Source: Brumicola pallidula DSM 14239 = ACAM 615 (GTDB taxonomy: Bacteria > Pseudomonadota > Gammaproteobacteria > Enterobacterales > Alteromonadaceae). Taken from it: a stretch of 64,000 bases of DNA. Below the pieces are notes generated by a model that was not told the origin of the DNA, did not search any database, and saw only the letters and a program-made list of their open reading frames with translations. Positions 27,851 through 35,473 of this stretch are shown here, in pieces. The translations under genes were made by a program, and so were the position numbers. How positions within the stretch are numbered: position 1 is the first letter of the stretch; every line of letters begins with the position of its first letter. The stretch spans positions 365,758-429,757 of the forward strand of contig NZ_KE386814.1 of assembly GCF_000428905.1 (NCBI RefSeq), read 5' to 3'.

Positions 27851-28558
27851 ATGGAAAAGGATATCAGATGGCGAATAAGAGTGGAGCAATCTTTGGATAA
27901 TAAAAATTCCTTCAATATCTATCAAACACGATGGTAGACAATATAATATTTACCCTAGAGTCAAGTTAATTACCGACTGTCTGTCGAGTAAGCACATTAT
28001 ATATGAGCTGTTATGCCTCGTTATGGAAGATTTGATATAGCAATGCCCGGTGCGTTGTTTTAATGACTTAGACAGTCGAGAAATTTATATAATTTATCGT
28101 CGCATACTGGAAAATATAATAAAGCAAACAATGGCAGCGGTTTCACTTAATATGAGTATTAATTTTTTAGAAACAAATTACGTTAATATGCTTTTATCCG
28201 AATTTGGTGGTGATACGTTGGTTCTGTAGCTGGCAGAAAGTAGCCCTCTGGAATCAATAATCGAAGTTCAAGACAGATTAGATGAAATAAGGAAAGGTTC
28301 TAGGGTACGTATTTGGTTAGATGCCTTTGGAACTGAGCGTTCAAATTTTGATTTAATGAATGTGATGAATTTTGATGCAGTCGAAATGTCCAAAGAGCTT
28401 TTTTGGGATCTGCATGAGAATGACAAGATTTTATTAAAACATATGGTGAAATGATAAAAAGAAAAGCGAATATTGTAGTACAAGAAGGCGTTGACATAGT
28501 TGAAAACTATATTTTTTGTAAAGAGCAGCAGTGCTTAATGCAAGGCTACTTTTTTTAA
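27851..28558 (+). pseudogene. EAL domain (c-di-GMP phosphodiesterase) gene, decayed
   Basis: A whole EAL domain can be followed through several frames: ATG 27851 MEKDIRWRIRVEQSLDNK then NSFNIYQ (start of EAL domains), IIYELLCLVMEDL (the EAL position, here ELL), MPGALF then NDLDSREIYIIYRRILEN, SLNMSINFLE (the N-x-S metal strand), LAESSPLESIIEVQDRL after a TAG where glutamate belongs, WLDAFGTERSNFDLM (the DDFGTG position), and finally from ATG 28451 VVQEGVDIVENYIFCKEQQC then LMQGYFF. At least four stops or frameshifts break it. The usual DDFGTG motif is DAFGTE, so catalysis had already been lost or the decay is old. Confidence 0.85.
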
Positions 28559-28793
28559 TGAAATCAAAAATAGTTGTTTACAGCTGTGTGGCGACAATAA
28601 AGATTAACCTGAGTTAAATGGTGGTCAACGGTAAATTAAAAATGGTAAGGTTTGTCGGGAAGTTGAAAAAAAGTTTCCCTTTATCTTGTACGGTTTTATG
28701 CCAAATATAGCCAATATAAAATAAAAGGTTGAACCGTCATGCGGTAAATGACCGTAGTAGTGTAGACTAAAAACTAAAGGATCGTGTTCGACG

Positions 28794-30956
28794 ATGACAT
28801 TACTTATAAAAAACGCTCAAGAATTATCCAAACGAACCGCAACGTTTGGTAGTTCACTAGCGTTACGCAGAACACCAGAGCTATGCAGTGGCGCTGAAGA
28901 CGACAAGCGCAAAGAAATAGCCCTTTATTTCACCAACACATTTGATACCTATACTCAACTTTTTGATTGTTTGGCTGATGACGCCGCTTTCTACCAAAAG
29001 TCTACACCCTTGCGCCACCCACTTATTTTCTATTTCGGGCATACTGCTACGTTCTTTATCAACAAGTTTTTATTGGCAAAACTGATATCTGAACGAATTG
29101 ACCCTCACATGGAGTCAGTGTTTGCCGTGGGCGTTGACGAAATGAGCTGGGACGACTTAGGCGAAGAGAATTACGACTGGCCAAGCGTTGTAGAGGTAAG
29201 AGACTATCGCGCCAAAGTGCGAGCTAGAGTATTGCACTTGATTGATACCTTAGACCTTACTTTGCCGATTAATTGGAAAAGTCCTTGGTGGCCAGTGGTC
29301 ATGGGTATTGAGCACGAGCGTATTCATCTTGAAACATCCTCGGTTCTGATCCGTCAGCACGCACTTGCCAATGTCCGCCAGCAGCCACAATGGCCGGCTT
29401 GCAAAGACAGCGGTGAGGCGCCGAAAAACAAGTTAATTACCGTACCTGCGGGCTTGCTTCGCTTAGGCAAAAATTTTGATGATGCCTACTTCGGCTGGGA
29501 CAACGAATACGGTCAACATGAGGCTGAGGTAGCTGAATTCAAAGCAAGTCAGTATTTAGTGAGTAACCAAGAGTTCCTAGAGTTTGTTGAAGCCGGTGGT
29601 TATGAACACAATCGATTCTGGAGTGAAGATGGTCTTTCATGGCGACAGTTTACCGAGGCCAAGCACCCCAATTTTTGGCGTTGGCACGACGGTTGGCGAC
29701 TACGCCTGATGACCGAAGAAATTGACATGGCGTGGGACTGGCCTGCTGAAGTTAACTATCATGAAGCTAAGGCGTTTTGTGAGTGGAAAGCCGAGCAAAC
29801 CGGACGACTTATTCGTATGCCTACGGAAGATGAGTGGCATAGATTGTGCGCACAAGCAGGCGTTGAAGAAATTAACAACGAGTCGGCGAATGCTAATTTG
29901 CATATTGATCATTACGCCTCTTGCTGTCCCGTCACTCATTATCAACACGGCGAATGGTTTGATGTTGTGGGCAATGTTTGGCAGTGGACTGAAACGCCAA
30001 TATATCCATTTGACAAGTTCAAAGTGCACCCTCTTTATGATGATTTCACCACGCCTACTTTTGACGGTAAGCACAACCTGATCAAAGGCGGTTCTTGGGC
30101 ATCTAGTGGCAATGAAACTAGACTCTCTGCGCGGTATGCGTTTAGGCAGCATTTCCCCCAGCACGCCGGGTTTCGTTATATTGCCTCCGACGCCGAACCT
30201 GTCGATCCGAATGCGTATTACGAAAGCAATCGATTATTGTCGGAGTATGCAGAATTTCACTTCGGTGAGCAGTGGTATGGCGTAGAAAATTTCCCGAAAG
30301 CACTCGCCGATATTGCGCTCGAGGCAAGAAAAGGAAAACCCACGGGTAGGGCGTTGGACCTAGGCTGTGCCTGTGGTCGAGCAAGCTTTGAGTTGGCCCG
30401 ACAGTTTGAACATGTAGACGGTATCGACTTCTCAGCTAACTTTACGCGTTTAGGCGCTAAAATGGCGGAGCAAGGAGCGGTTCGTTATGCGCTAACAGAA
30501 GAAGGCGAATTGGTTAGTTACCATACTCGCACATTAAAACACTTGGGTCTGGATGCTTACGCAGACCGAGTTTCCTTTCACCAAGGAGATGCTTGTAACC
30601 TCAAGCCGCAATTTACGGGTTATGATTTAGTCTTAGCGGCCAATTTGATTGACCGACTATATCAGCCAAAGCGCTTTCTCAAAGATATTACGCAGCGCAT
30701 CAATGATGGCGGCTTACTAATTATTGCATCGCCGTACACTTGGCTAGAGGAGCATACGCCGAAGGAAGAGTGGATAGGCGGGTTTAAGAAGGACGGGGAG
30801 AACTACACAACTTTGGATGGCCTGAAAGATGAACTTTCAAGCCACTTCAAACTAGTGGGTGAACCGCGCAAAGTGCCGTTCGTTATTCGTGAAACTCAGC
30901 ATAAGTTTCAGCATACCTTGTCTGAACTTACTGTGTGGGAGCGCTTGCCGCGCTAA
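28794..30956 (+). CDS. ovoA: 5-histidylcysteine sulfoxide synthase / 4-mercaptohistidine N1-methyltransferase
   Basis: 720 residues, the three-domain OvoA of ovothiol synthesis. Domain 1 (to about residue 210) is DinB-like and carries the iron ligands in HPLIFYFGH and H174ERIH178LE (HX3HXE). Domain 2 (about 215-460) is a formylglycine-enzyme-like fold (MPTEDEWHRL, VGNVWQWTETP, LIKGGSWASSGNETRLSARY). Domain 3 (about 485-720) is a SAM methyltransferase (RALDLGCACGRASFELAR, VDGIDFSANF, YDLVLAANLIDRL). It joins cysteine sulfur to histidine C5 and methylates N-pi of the product. OvoB (the lyase) is not in the window. AAGGA precedes the ATG; its end overlaps the convergent gene by 29 bases. Confidence 0.95.
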   Translation: MTLLIKNAQELSKRTATFGSSLALRRTPELCSGAEDDKRKEIALYFTNTFDTYTQLFDCLADDAAFYQKSTPLRHPLIFYFGHTATFFINKFLLAKLISERIDPHMESVFAVGVDEMSWDDLGEENYDWPSVVEVRDYRAKVRARVLHLIDTLDLTLPINWKSPWWPVVMGIEHERIHLETSSVLIRQHALANVRQQPQWPACKDSGEAPKNKLITVPAGLLRLGKNFDDAYFGWDNEYGQHEAEVAEFKASQYLVSNQEFLEFVEAGGYEHNRFWSEDGLSWRQFTEAKHPNFWRWHDGWRLRLMTEEIDMAWDWPAEVNYHEAKAFCEWKAEQTGRLIRMPTEDEWHRLCAQAGVEEINNESANANLHIDHYASCCPVTHYQHGEWFDVVGNVWQWTETPIYPFDKFKVHPLYDDFTTPTFDGKHNLIKGGSWASSGNETRLSARYAFRQHFPQHAGFRYIASDAEPVDPNAYYESNRLLSEYAEFHFGEQWYGVENFPKALADIALEARKGKPTGRALDLGCACGRASFELARQFEHVDGIDFSANFTRLGAKMAEQGAVRYALTEEGELVSYHTRTLKHLGLDAYADRVSFHQGDACNLKPQFTGYDLVLAANLIDRLYQPKRFLKDITQRINDGGLLIIASPYTWLEEHTPKEEWIGGFKKDGENYTTLDGLKDELSSHFKLVGEPRKVPFVIRETQHKFQHTLSELTVWERLPR

Positions 30957-32076
30957 TCAGGGCGTCAATCTCTTGAGTAATTACTTTGTGGTCAGCCAGT
31001 TGTTCAAACCAGCTGGCGGCCACAGAATCAGTTTGTAGTCCCAACAGCGTTCCTAGCACCATACCTCTGTGCACGTTGTCGCCACCTAGATTGGTGTTCA
31101 CCCGAAGTGCCCGCCAAGGATCATCTTGATATTTATAAGCTAAGTAAAGCACAACAGGCCAAGAGTCCGAAATATAGCATGCGCGTGAAAACAAATGCCC
31201 GACAACTTGGTGGTCTGGTAAGTTGCGCTTGAGCAGACTGTCTAAATCGAGTCCTGAATTGCTCTTACTTGCTTCTCTCAAGAGTGCTCTAACACCTGCC
31301 TCATCTGGTCCTTGCATCAGGCCACAGAGTAGTTGAACGTAGCGATCACATACCTGCATCAAGGATTCGTCTGGATGCGTTAATGCAAGATGCTGGCGAC
31401 ATGCAACTTGTATATCTGCTTCACTGCCCCCCTTAAGTCGTTCTGAAAACACCAATGGCGCTATTGTCACCAAGCCGCCAATAGACGCTGTATCATGTGT
31501 TTTCATCGCGCACTTCTCTGGTTTACGACCGAGTGCTAAGTTGGCAAAAAATCCGCGATGATACGATTCCGCATAGGTATCGGGGTGCTTTGGTGGTTGC
31601 GCTGTCATAAAGTCAATGTAGGCGCTAACAAACTCCTGTCGATTGTAATGTTCAGGCGTGTGACTCAGCGTGCGCATTAAAAGCCTCGTGCAGTGTGCGT
31701 TTAGGGTGTTTTCGCCGGCCTGCATTCCTTGATGATAATGTACGTTGGGAGTGTCCCAGAATTGCGCCTTGTCCTGTAAAATAATGTCGCCTACCACTTG
31801 AGTTGAATGATCTTGAGATGCGTTATTTTTAGACGAATAGCCGGAAGTTGAGGCCTCTTTTGATTGCCGGCCGCCTTTGCGTTTTGAATGCAAAGACATA
31901 ATTGAAGATGGATGGAATTCAGGCGCGGCCTCAAACCGCTGAATGCCGCCAATAAAATCGCGTTCTATTTCGAGGGGCTGATAGTACCAATGCACCGGCA
32001 TGGCAAGAGAATCAGCAATAAATGATGTTTTAAGCGCAGAGTCGACGCGCGATGACTGAGAAGACCGATGGTTCAT
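30928..32076 (-). CDS. ADP-ribosylglycohydrolase family protein
   Basis: 382 residues. Family landmarks: SFIADSLAMPVHWYY at the N-terminus (where GDALG is usual), THDTASIGGLVTIAPL in the middle and CYISDSWPVVLYLAYK...ALRVNTNLGGDNVHRGMVLG at the C-terminus, with aspartates that bind the magnesium pair. Family members hydrolyse ADP-ribosyl or related N-glycosidic bonds. A poorly conserved basic insert (SKRKGGRQSKEASTSGYSSK) follows residue 60. Convergent with ovoA and overlapping it by 29 bases; a related role in thiol-histidine metabolism is only a guess. Confidence 0.85.
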   Translation of the reverse strand: MNHRSSQSSRVDSALKTSFIADSLAMPVHWYYQPLEIERDFIGGIQRFEAAPEFHPSSIMSLHSKRKGGRQSKEASTSGYSSKNNASQDHSTQVVGDIILQDKAQFWDTPNVHYHQGMQAGENTLNAHCTRLLMRTLSHTPEHYNRQEFVSAYIDFMTAQPPKHPDTYAESYHRGFFANLALGRKPEKCAMKTHDTASIGGLVTIAPLVFSERLKGGSEADIQVACRQHLALTHPDESLMQVCDRYVQLLCGLMQGPDEAGVRALLREASKSNSGLDLDSLLKRNLPDHQVVGHLFSRACYISDSWPVVLYLAYKYQDDPWRALRVNTNLGGDNVHRGMVLGTLLGLQTDSVAASWFEQLADHKVITQEIDALISAASAPTQ

Positions 32077-32286
32077 GTTATTGCCTCTAAGACCTAATAA
32101 GACCTAATATCACCTAATAGCATAACGAGCTCGCATACAAATCAACCACATTAATTTATATTACGACCACGCTCTTTTCTTCGGTGTGGATTGTAATTAA
32201 AAGTGCAAGTAAAGCACTTAAGCTAATGCTTTATTCAAGGCAGCTCTTCTTTTAGATCAAATAAGCGCCAGCTTAATAAATTTGGC

Positions 32287-32314
32287 TTTGTGAACTGCAA
32301 AGCTATGCTATAAT
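32287..32314 (+). promoter_or_regulatory. Predicted sigma-70 promoter of the NhaC-type antiporter gene
   Basis: TTTGTG, 16 bases, TATAAT (32309-32314). Transcription would begin near 32321, which favours ATG 32345 over ATG 32330 as the start codon. Confidence 0.55.
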
Positions 32315-32344
32315 TTTACCACTTGTTTTATGCACTGTGTCCCC

Positions 32345-33757
32345 ATGTCAGAAATTACAGCTGTGTTGCCGCGTTCCCCACGTTTTTTTCAGTCTTTTGT
32401 TTGTTTTAGCGTTATTGTCATGACCATCGCCGGCGGGCTTTTTGCTTTTGGTATTAGTCTGCATGCACTCATGTTTTTATGTCTTTTATGGACCGGGCTT
32501 CATGCCTACAGTCTTGGCTATAATTATTTACAAATTCGTGATCTGATGACGAGTGCGCTCTCTAGGGCAATGCCTGCAATCTATATCTTTATCTTGATTG
32601 GAATGGTGATATCAAGCTTCATGCACAGTGGGACCATCGCCACCCTGATGTACTATGGTCTCAGTTTGCTTAGTCCGAGTTTGTTTTTAGCTGCAGGGTT
32701 GCTGCTTTGCGCTTTGATGTCTGTCGCTACCGGAACTTCTTGGGGCACAGTTGGTACCTTAGGCGTTGTTTTTATCGGTATCGGTTCCGCCATGAATATT
32801 CCTTTGCCGTTAGTCGCCGGCATGATTGTGTGCGGTGCTACTTTTGGCGATAAAATGTCGCCTATTTCAGATACCACTAATCTAGCGGCCATGAGTGCTG
32901 GCACTGATCTTTATCGACATATTTATTCGATGCTGTTCACTACGCTCCCTGCCTTTATTCTTACTTTTGTGATATTTCTGTTTATCGGATTTAGCTATGC
33001 CGATAAAAGTCTAGCACTAGACGCAGTAACATCCATTCAAAGTGCGCTTGCTAGCAATTACAGCCTTACGCCACTGATCACCTTATTGCCGCTAATTTTG
33101 CTAGCAACCTTGAGTATTCGAAAAGTGCCAGCAGAGGTGACAATGTCATGCAGTATTGTGCTTGCAGTGTTGATAGCGGTCATCTATCAAGGAGCCAATC
33201 CGGTGTCTGTGCTAAATGCGTTGTGGGAGAACAAACCTGAATCTACGGGTATTCCAAACTTAGATGCCTTATTGGGACGCGGCGGTATTAGCAGCATGAG
33301 TTGGACCTTGCTGCTTGCGCTAATGGCTATCGCGTTAGGTGGGATCTTGCATGGGGCAGGCTTTCTTACTGCACTACTAGCTGGCATTATCGCTAAAGTG
33401 AAACGCACAGCCACACTTGTTGCCACCACCATATTGACCGGTTTTTTAGGTAATGTTGCTATGGGAGAAGCTTACATTTCGATTATTCTAAGTTGCCAAC
33501 TGTTTAAGCCCAAATATGAACAACAGCAATTAGATAACGCTGTTCTTTCGCGCTCAGTCGAGGAGGGTTCAACCATGACGACAGGCCTTATTCCATGGAC
33601 AACTGCTGGGGCGTTCTATACCGCCACGCTAGGCGTCGACGTACTTGACTACTTACCGTATGCCTTTTTCAATTATCTCAATGCCATTGTTGCCGTTGCA
33701 ATGGCGGCCGTTGGGGTTGGTCTCCTCAAATCGAAAACTAAGCCCTACGTTAACTGA
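32345..33757 (+). CDS. nhaC: NhaC-type Na+/H+ antiporter
   Basis: 470 residues from ATG 32345 (MSEITAVLP); ATG 32330 would add five residues. About eleven transmembrane helices. NhaC family landmarks: SVATGTSWGTVGTLGVVFIGIG, CGATFGDKMSPISDTTNLAA (acidic residues for cation binding) and GEAYISIIL...EEGSTMTTGLIPWTTAGAF. It exchanges external protons for internal sodium (some members exchange malate/lactate with sodium, so the substrate is not certain). Monocistronic with its own promoter; its 3' end is part of a 44-bp tandem duplication. Confidence 0.9.
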   Translation: MSEITAVLPRSPRFFQSFVCFSVIVMTIAGGLFAFGISLHALMFLCLLWTGLHAYSLGYNYLQIRDLMTSALSRAMPAIYIFILIGMVISSFMHSGTIATLMYYGLSLLSPSLFLAAGLLLCALMSVATGTSWGTVGTLGVVFIGIGSAMNIPLPLVAGMIVCGATFGDKMSPISDTTNLAAMSAGTDLYRHIYSMLFTTLPAFILTFVIFLFIGFSYADKSLALDAVTSIQSALASNYSLTPLITLLPLILLATLSIRKVPAEVTMSCSIVLAVLIAVIYQGANPVSVLNALWENKPESTGIPNLDALLGRGGISSMSWTLLLALMAIALGGILHGAGFLTALLAGIIAKVKRTATLVATTILTGFLGNVAMGEAYISIILSCQLFKPKYEQQQLDNAVLSRSVEEGSTMTTGLIPWTTAGAFYTATLGVDVLDYLPYAFFNYLNAIVAVAMAAVGVGLLKSKTKPYVN

Positions 33758-33801
33758 GGGTTGGTCTCCTCAAATCGAAAACTAAGCCCTACGTTAACTG
33801 A
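33714..33801. repeat. 44-bp tandem duplication spanning the nhaC stop codon
   Basis: The 44 bases beginning GGGTTGGTCTCCTCAAATCG occur twice without a mismatch, and a third, diverged start (GGATTGGTATCCTCT) follows. The first copy encodes the last residues and stop of the antiporter; the second is untranslated. Confidence 0.95.
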
Positions 33802-33814
33802 GGATTGGTATCCT

Positions 33815-34294
33815 CTATTTCTGATGACTTAACCACTCATCTAATACAGTATAAAATTCTGGCGAGAAGGCTTTTTCTTGTTTCCACATTAGCTTTATTA
33901 AAAATGACAGGCCAGGTGATTGCTCATTAAAATGTTTAGCATCTAACATTCTTCTGTAATGCTCTAGCTGTCTCAATTTCACTGGAATGTGCCCCTTGTT
34001 TTAAAAACCTTACATGTGTGAGGAACCGGCTTTGCTTTAACCAATTGACTGCAAGCCCTGTTCTAATAATCGCTCCCATATCAGTGGGTAGTAGCCATCA
34101 GCGTCATAGTTTAAAGGACCATCTCCATGTACAAATAGAATGACGGCTTTTGGTTTACCCTTGTCAGGTAATAAATAATGACCCGAAATGGTATCTTCAG
34201 CATTTTGAAAAGTCACTCGTTTTGCCTCGGCTACATTAATCATCATTGAAGCCAAAACAAGTATCATTAAGAAACAGGGGGGCAATTTAATCAT
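33815..34294 (-). pseudogene. Alpha/beta hydrolase remnant with internal deletion
   Basis: N-terminal part (34294-34037): signal peptide, then FQNAEDTISGHYLLPDKGKP and AVILFVHGDGPLNYDADGYY, the start and oxyanion loop of a periplasmic alpha/beta hydrolase, ending after 85 codons. Near 33990-33815 another minus-strand frame reads LEHYRRMLDAKHF...FSPEFYTVLDEWLSHQK, a plausible C-terminus of the same kind of enzyme. The catalytic middle (nucleophile serine, aspartate) is missing. The link between the two pieces is inference. Confidence 0.65.
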
Positions 34295-34451
34295 AGTATT
34301 TTTTAGCTAAACCTTTATGGCAGCGAAAAACCATTTTGCGAACAGTTGATAAGGCGTTACAAAGATAGCACACGTTTATGCAAATAGCTCAATCGAGCAA
34401 GCATGAAAAGCGCTCGGCGTTTAGTTACAAACGGCGTGGATGTTGTCCTAG

Positions 34452-35339
34452 TTAAAAACTAGTTTCTTTAGCCAACTGTTTAAATGACTGAATATAGGCA
34501 GGCATTTTGTCAGCATTGCGCGTACCAAGATAAATTGACTTCATCATTTTAGTTTTGCCTAGCGACACTCCTTTAATATCCAAGTCTTTTTGGAACACTT
34601 CTACTAGCCACCTAGGCAAAGCCGCTACCCCTCTATTGGCCGCTACCATTTGCAACATTATTTCAGTTGTTTCGATTATCTTATGGCGTTTAACACTTGC
34701 GCCAGCGGGCGTTAAAAATCGACTAAAGATGTCCAATCTAGTTTGTTCTACTGGGTAGGTAATTAATACTTGGTTAGCGATATCGCTTGGCACTACGTAT
34801 TCTTTATGTGACAGAACTGACTTACCACACACTGCTAGTACATGCTCATAATCAAATACGGCTTGATACGAAATCGCATTATGCTGCAGCGGATCGGGCG
34901 TTATAATCATATCAATATCGTATTCTAACAACGCGCCTAATGCGCCAAATTGAAACTGTTGCTTAACATCTATATCGATATCAGGAAAGTTTTGCATAAA
35001 CGGTTGAACCACCTTTAACAACCATTGGTAACAAGGATGGCATTCCATGCCAATGCGCAAAATACCCCTATCTCCTTTGGCTATTTGTTGCAGTTGTAAT
35101 TCAGTATGCTCAAATTGCGGCATTATCCTATTAGCAAAGCCTAATAGTAATTCACCCGCTTGGGTTAACCTTACCCGCCGGCCCTCTTTGTTCCATACCT
35201 TGACATCAAATTGTTTTTCTAATTTTTTAATAGCATGACTTAAGGCTGATTGAGTCAGAAATAAATCAGCTGCTGCTCCTGTTACTGTGCCCTTTAAGGA
35301 AATCGCTTTTAATATTTGTAAGTGCTGACGTTCAAGCAT
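34452..35339 (-). CDS. metR: LysR family regulator of methionine synthesis
   Basis: 295 residues, closely follows E. coli MetR: LERQHLQILKAISLKGTVTG and TQSALSHAIKKLEKQF in the DNA-binding domain, GILRIGMECHPCYQWLLKVV in the first effector segment, VFDYEHVLAVCGKS, VLITYPVEQTRLDIFSRFL and MVAANRGVAALPRWLVE. MetR uses homocysteine as co-activator for metE. Divergent from metE with 134 bases between starts containing a perfect MetR box. Confidence 0.93.
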   Translation of the reverse strand: MLERQHLQILKAISLKGTVTGAAADLFLTQSALSHAIKKLEKQFDVKVWNKEGRRVRLTQAGELLLGFANRIMPQFEHTELQLQQIAKGDRGILRIGMECHPCYQWLLKVVQPFMQNFPDIDIDVKQQFQFGALGALLEYDIDMIITPDPLQHNAISYQAVFDYEHVLAVCGKSVLSHKEYVVPSDIANQVLITYPVEQTRLDIFSRFLTPAGASVKRHKIIETTEIMLQMVAANRGVAALPRWLVEVFQKDLDIKGVSLGKTKMMKSIYLGTRNADKMPAYIQSFKQLAKETSF

Positions 35340-35380
35340 GATATGTCCTTTCCGAGGTGTTAAACATGTCTATTGATGCA

Positions 35381-35393
35381 TGAATATATTTCA
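35381..35393. promoter_or_regulatory. MetR binding site
   Basis: TGAATATATTTCA fits the MetR consensus TGAA-N5-TTCA exactly, placed in the metR-metE intergenic region. A second half site (TGAAAATAA) follows near 35402. One site can serve both autoregulation of metR and activation of metE. Confidence 0.8.
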
Positions 35394-35473
35394 TAGTTTG
35401 ATGAAAATAAACCATTATTTTTTATTTTTACCAGCGAGTAGACTCAGTTCAACTTAATTATTTGGACGTATAG

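Noticed and set aside
28268-28497. Minus-strand frames of 65-71 codons opposite the EAL remnant.
   Set aside because: The plus strand carries recognisable EAL motifs; the antisense frames have no protein-like features.
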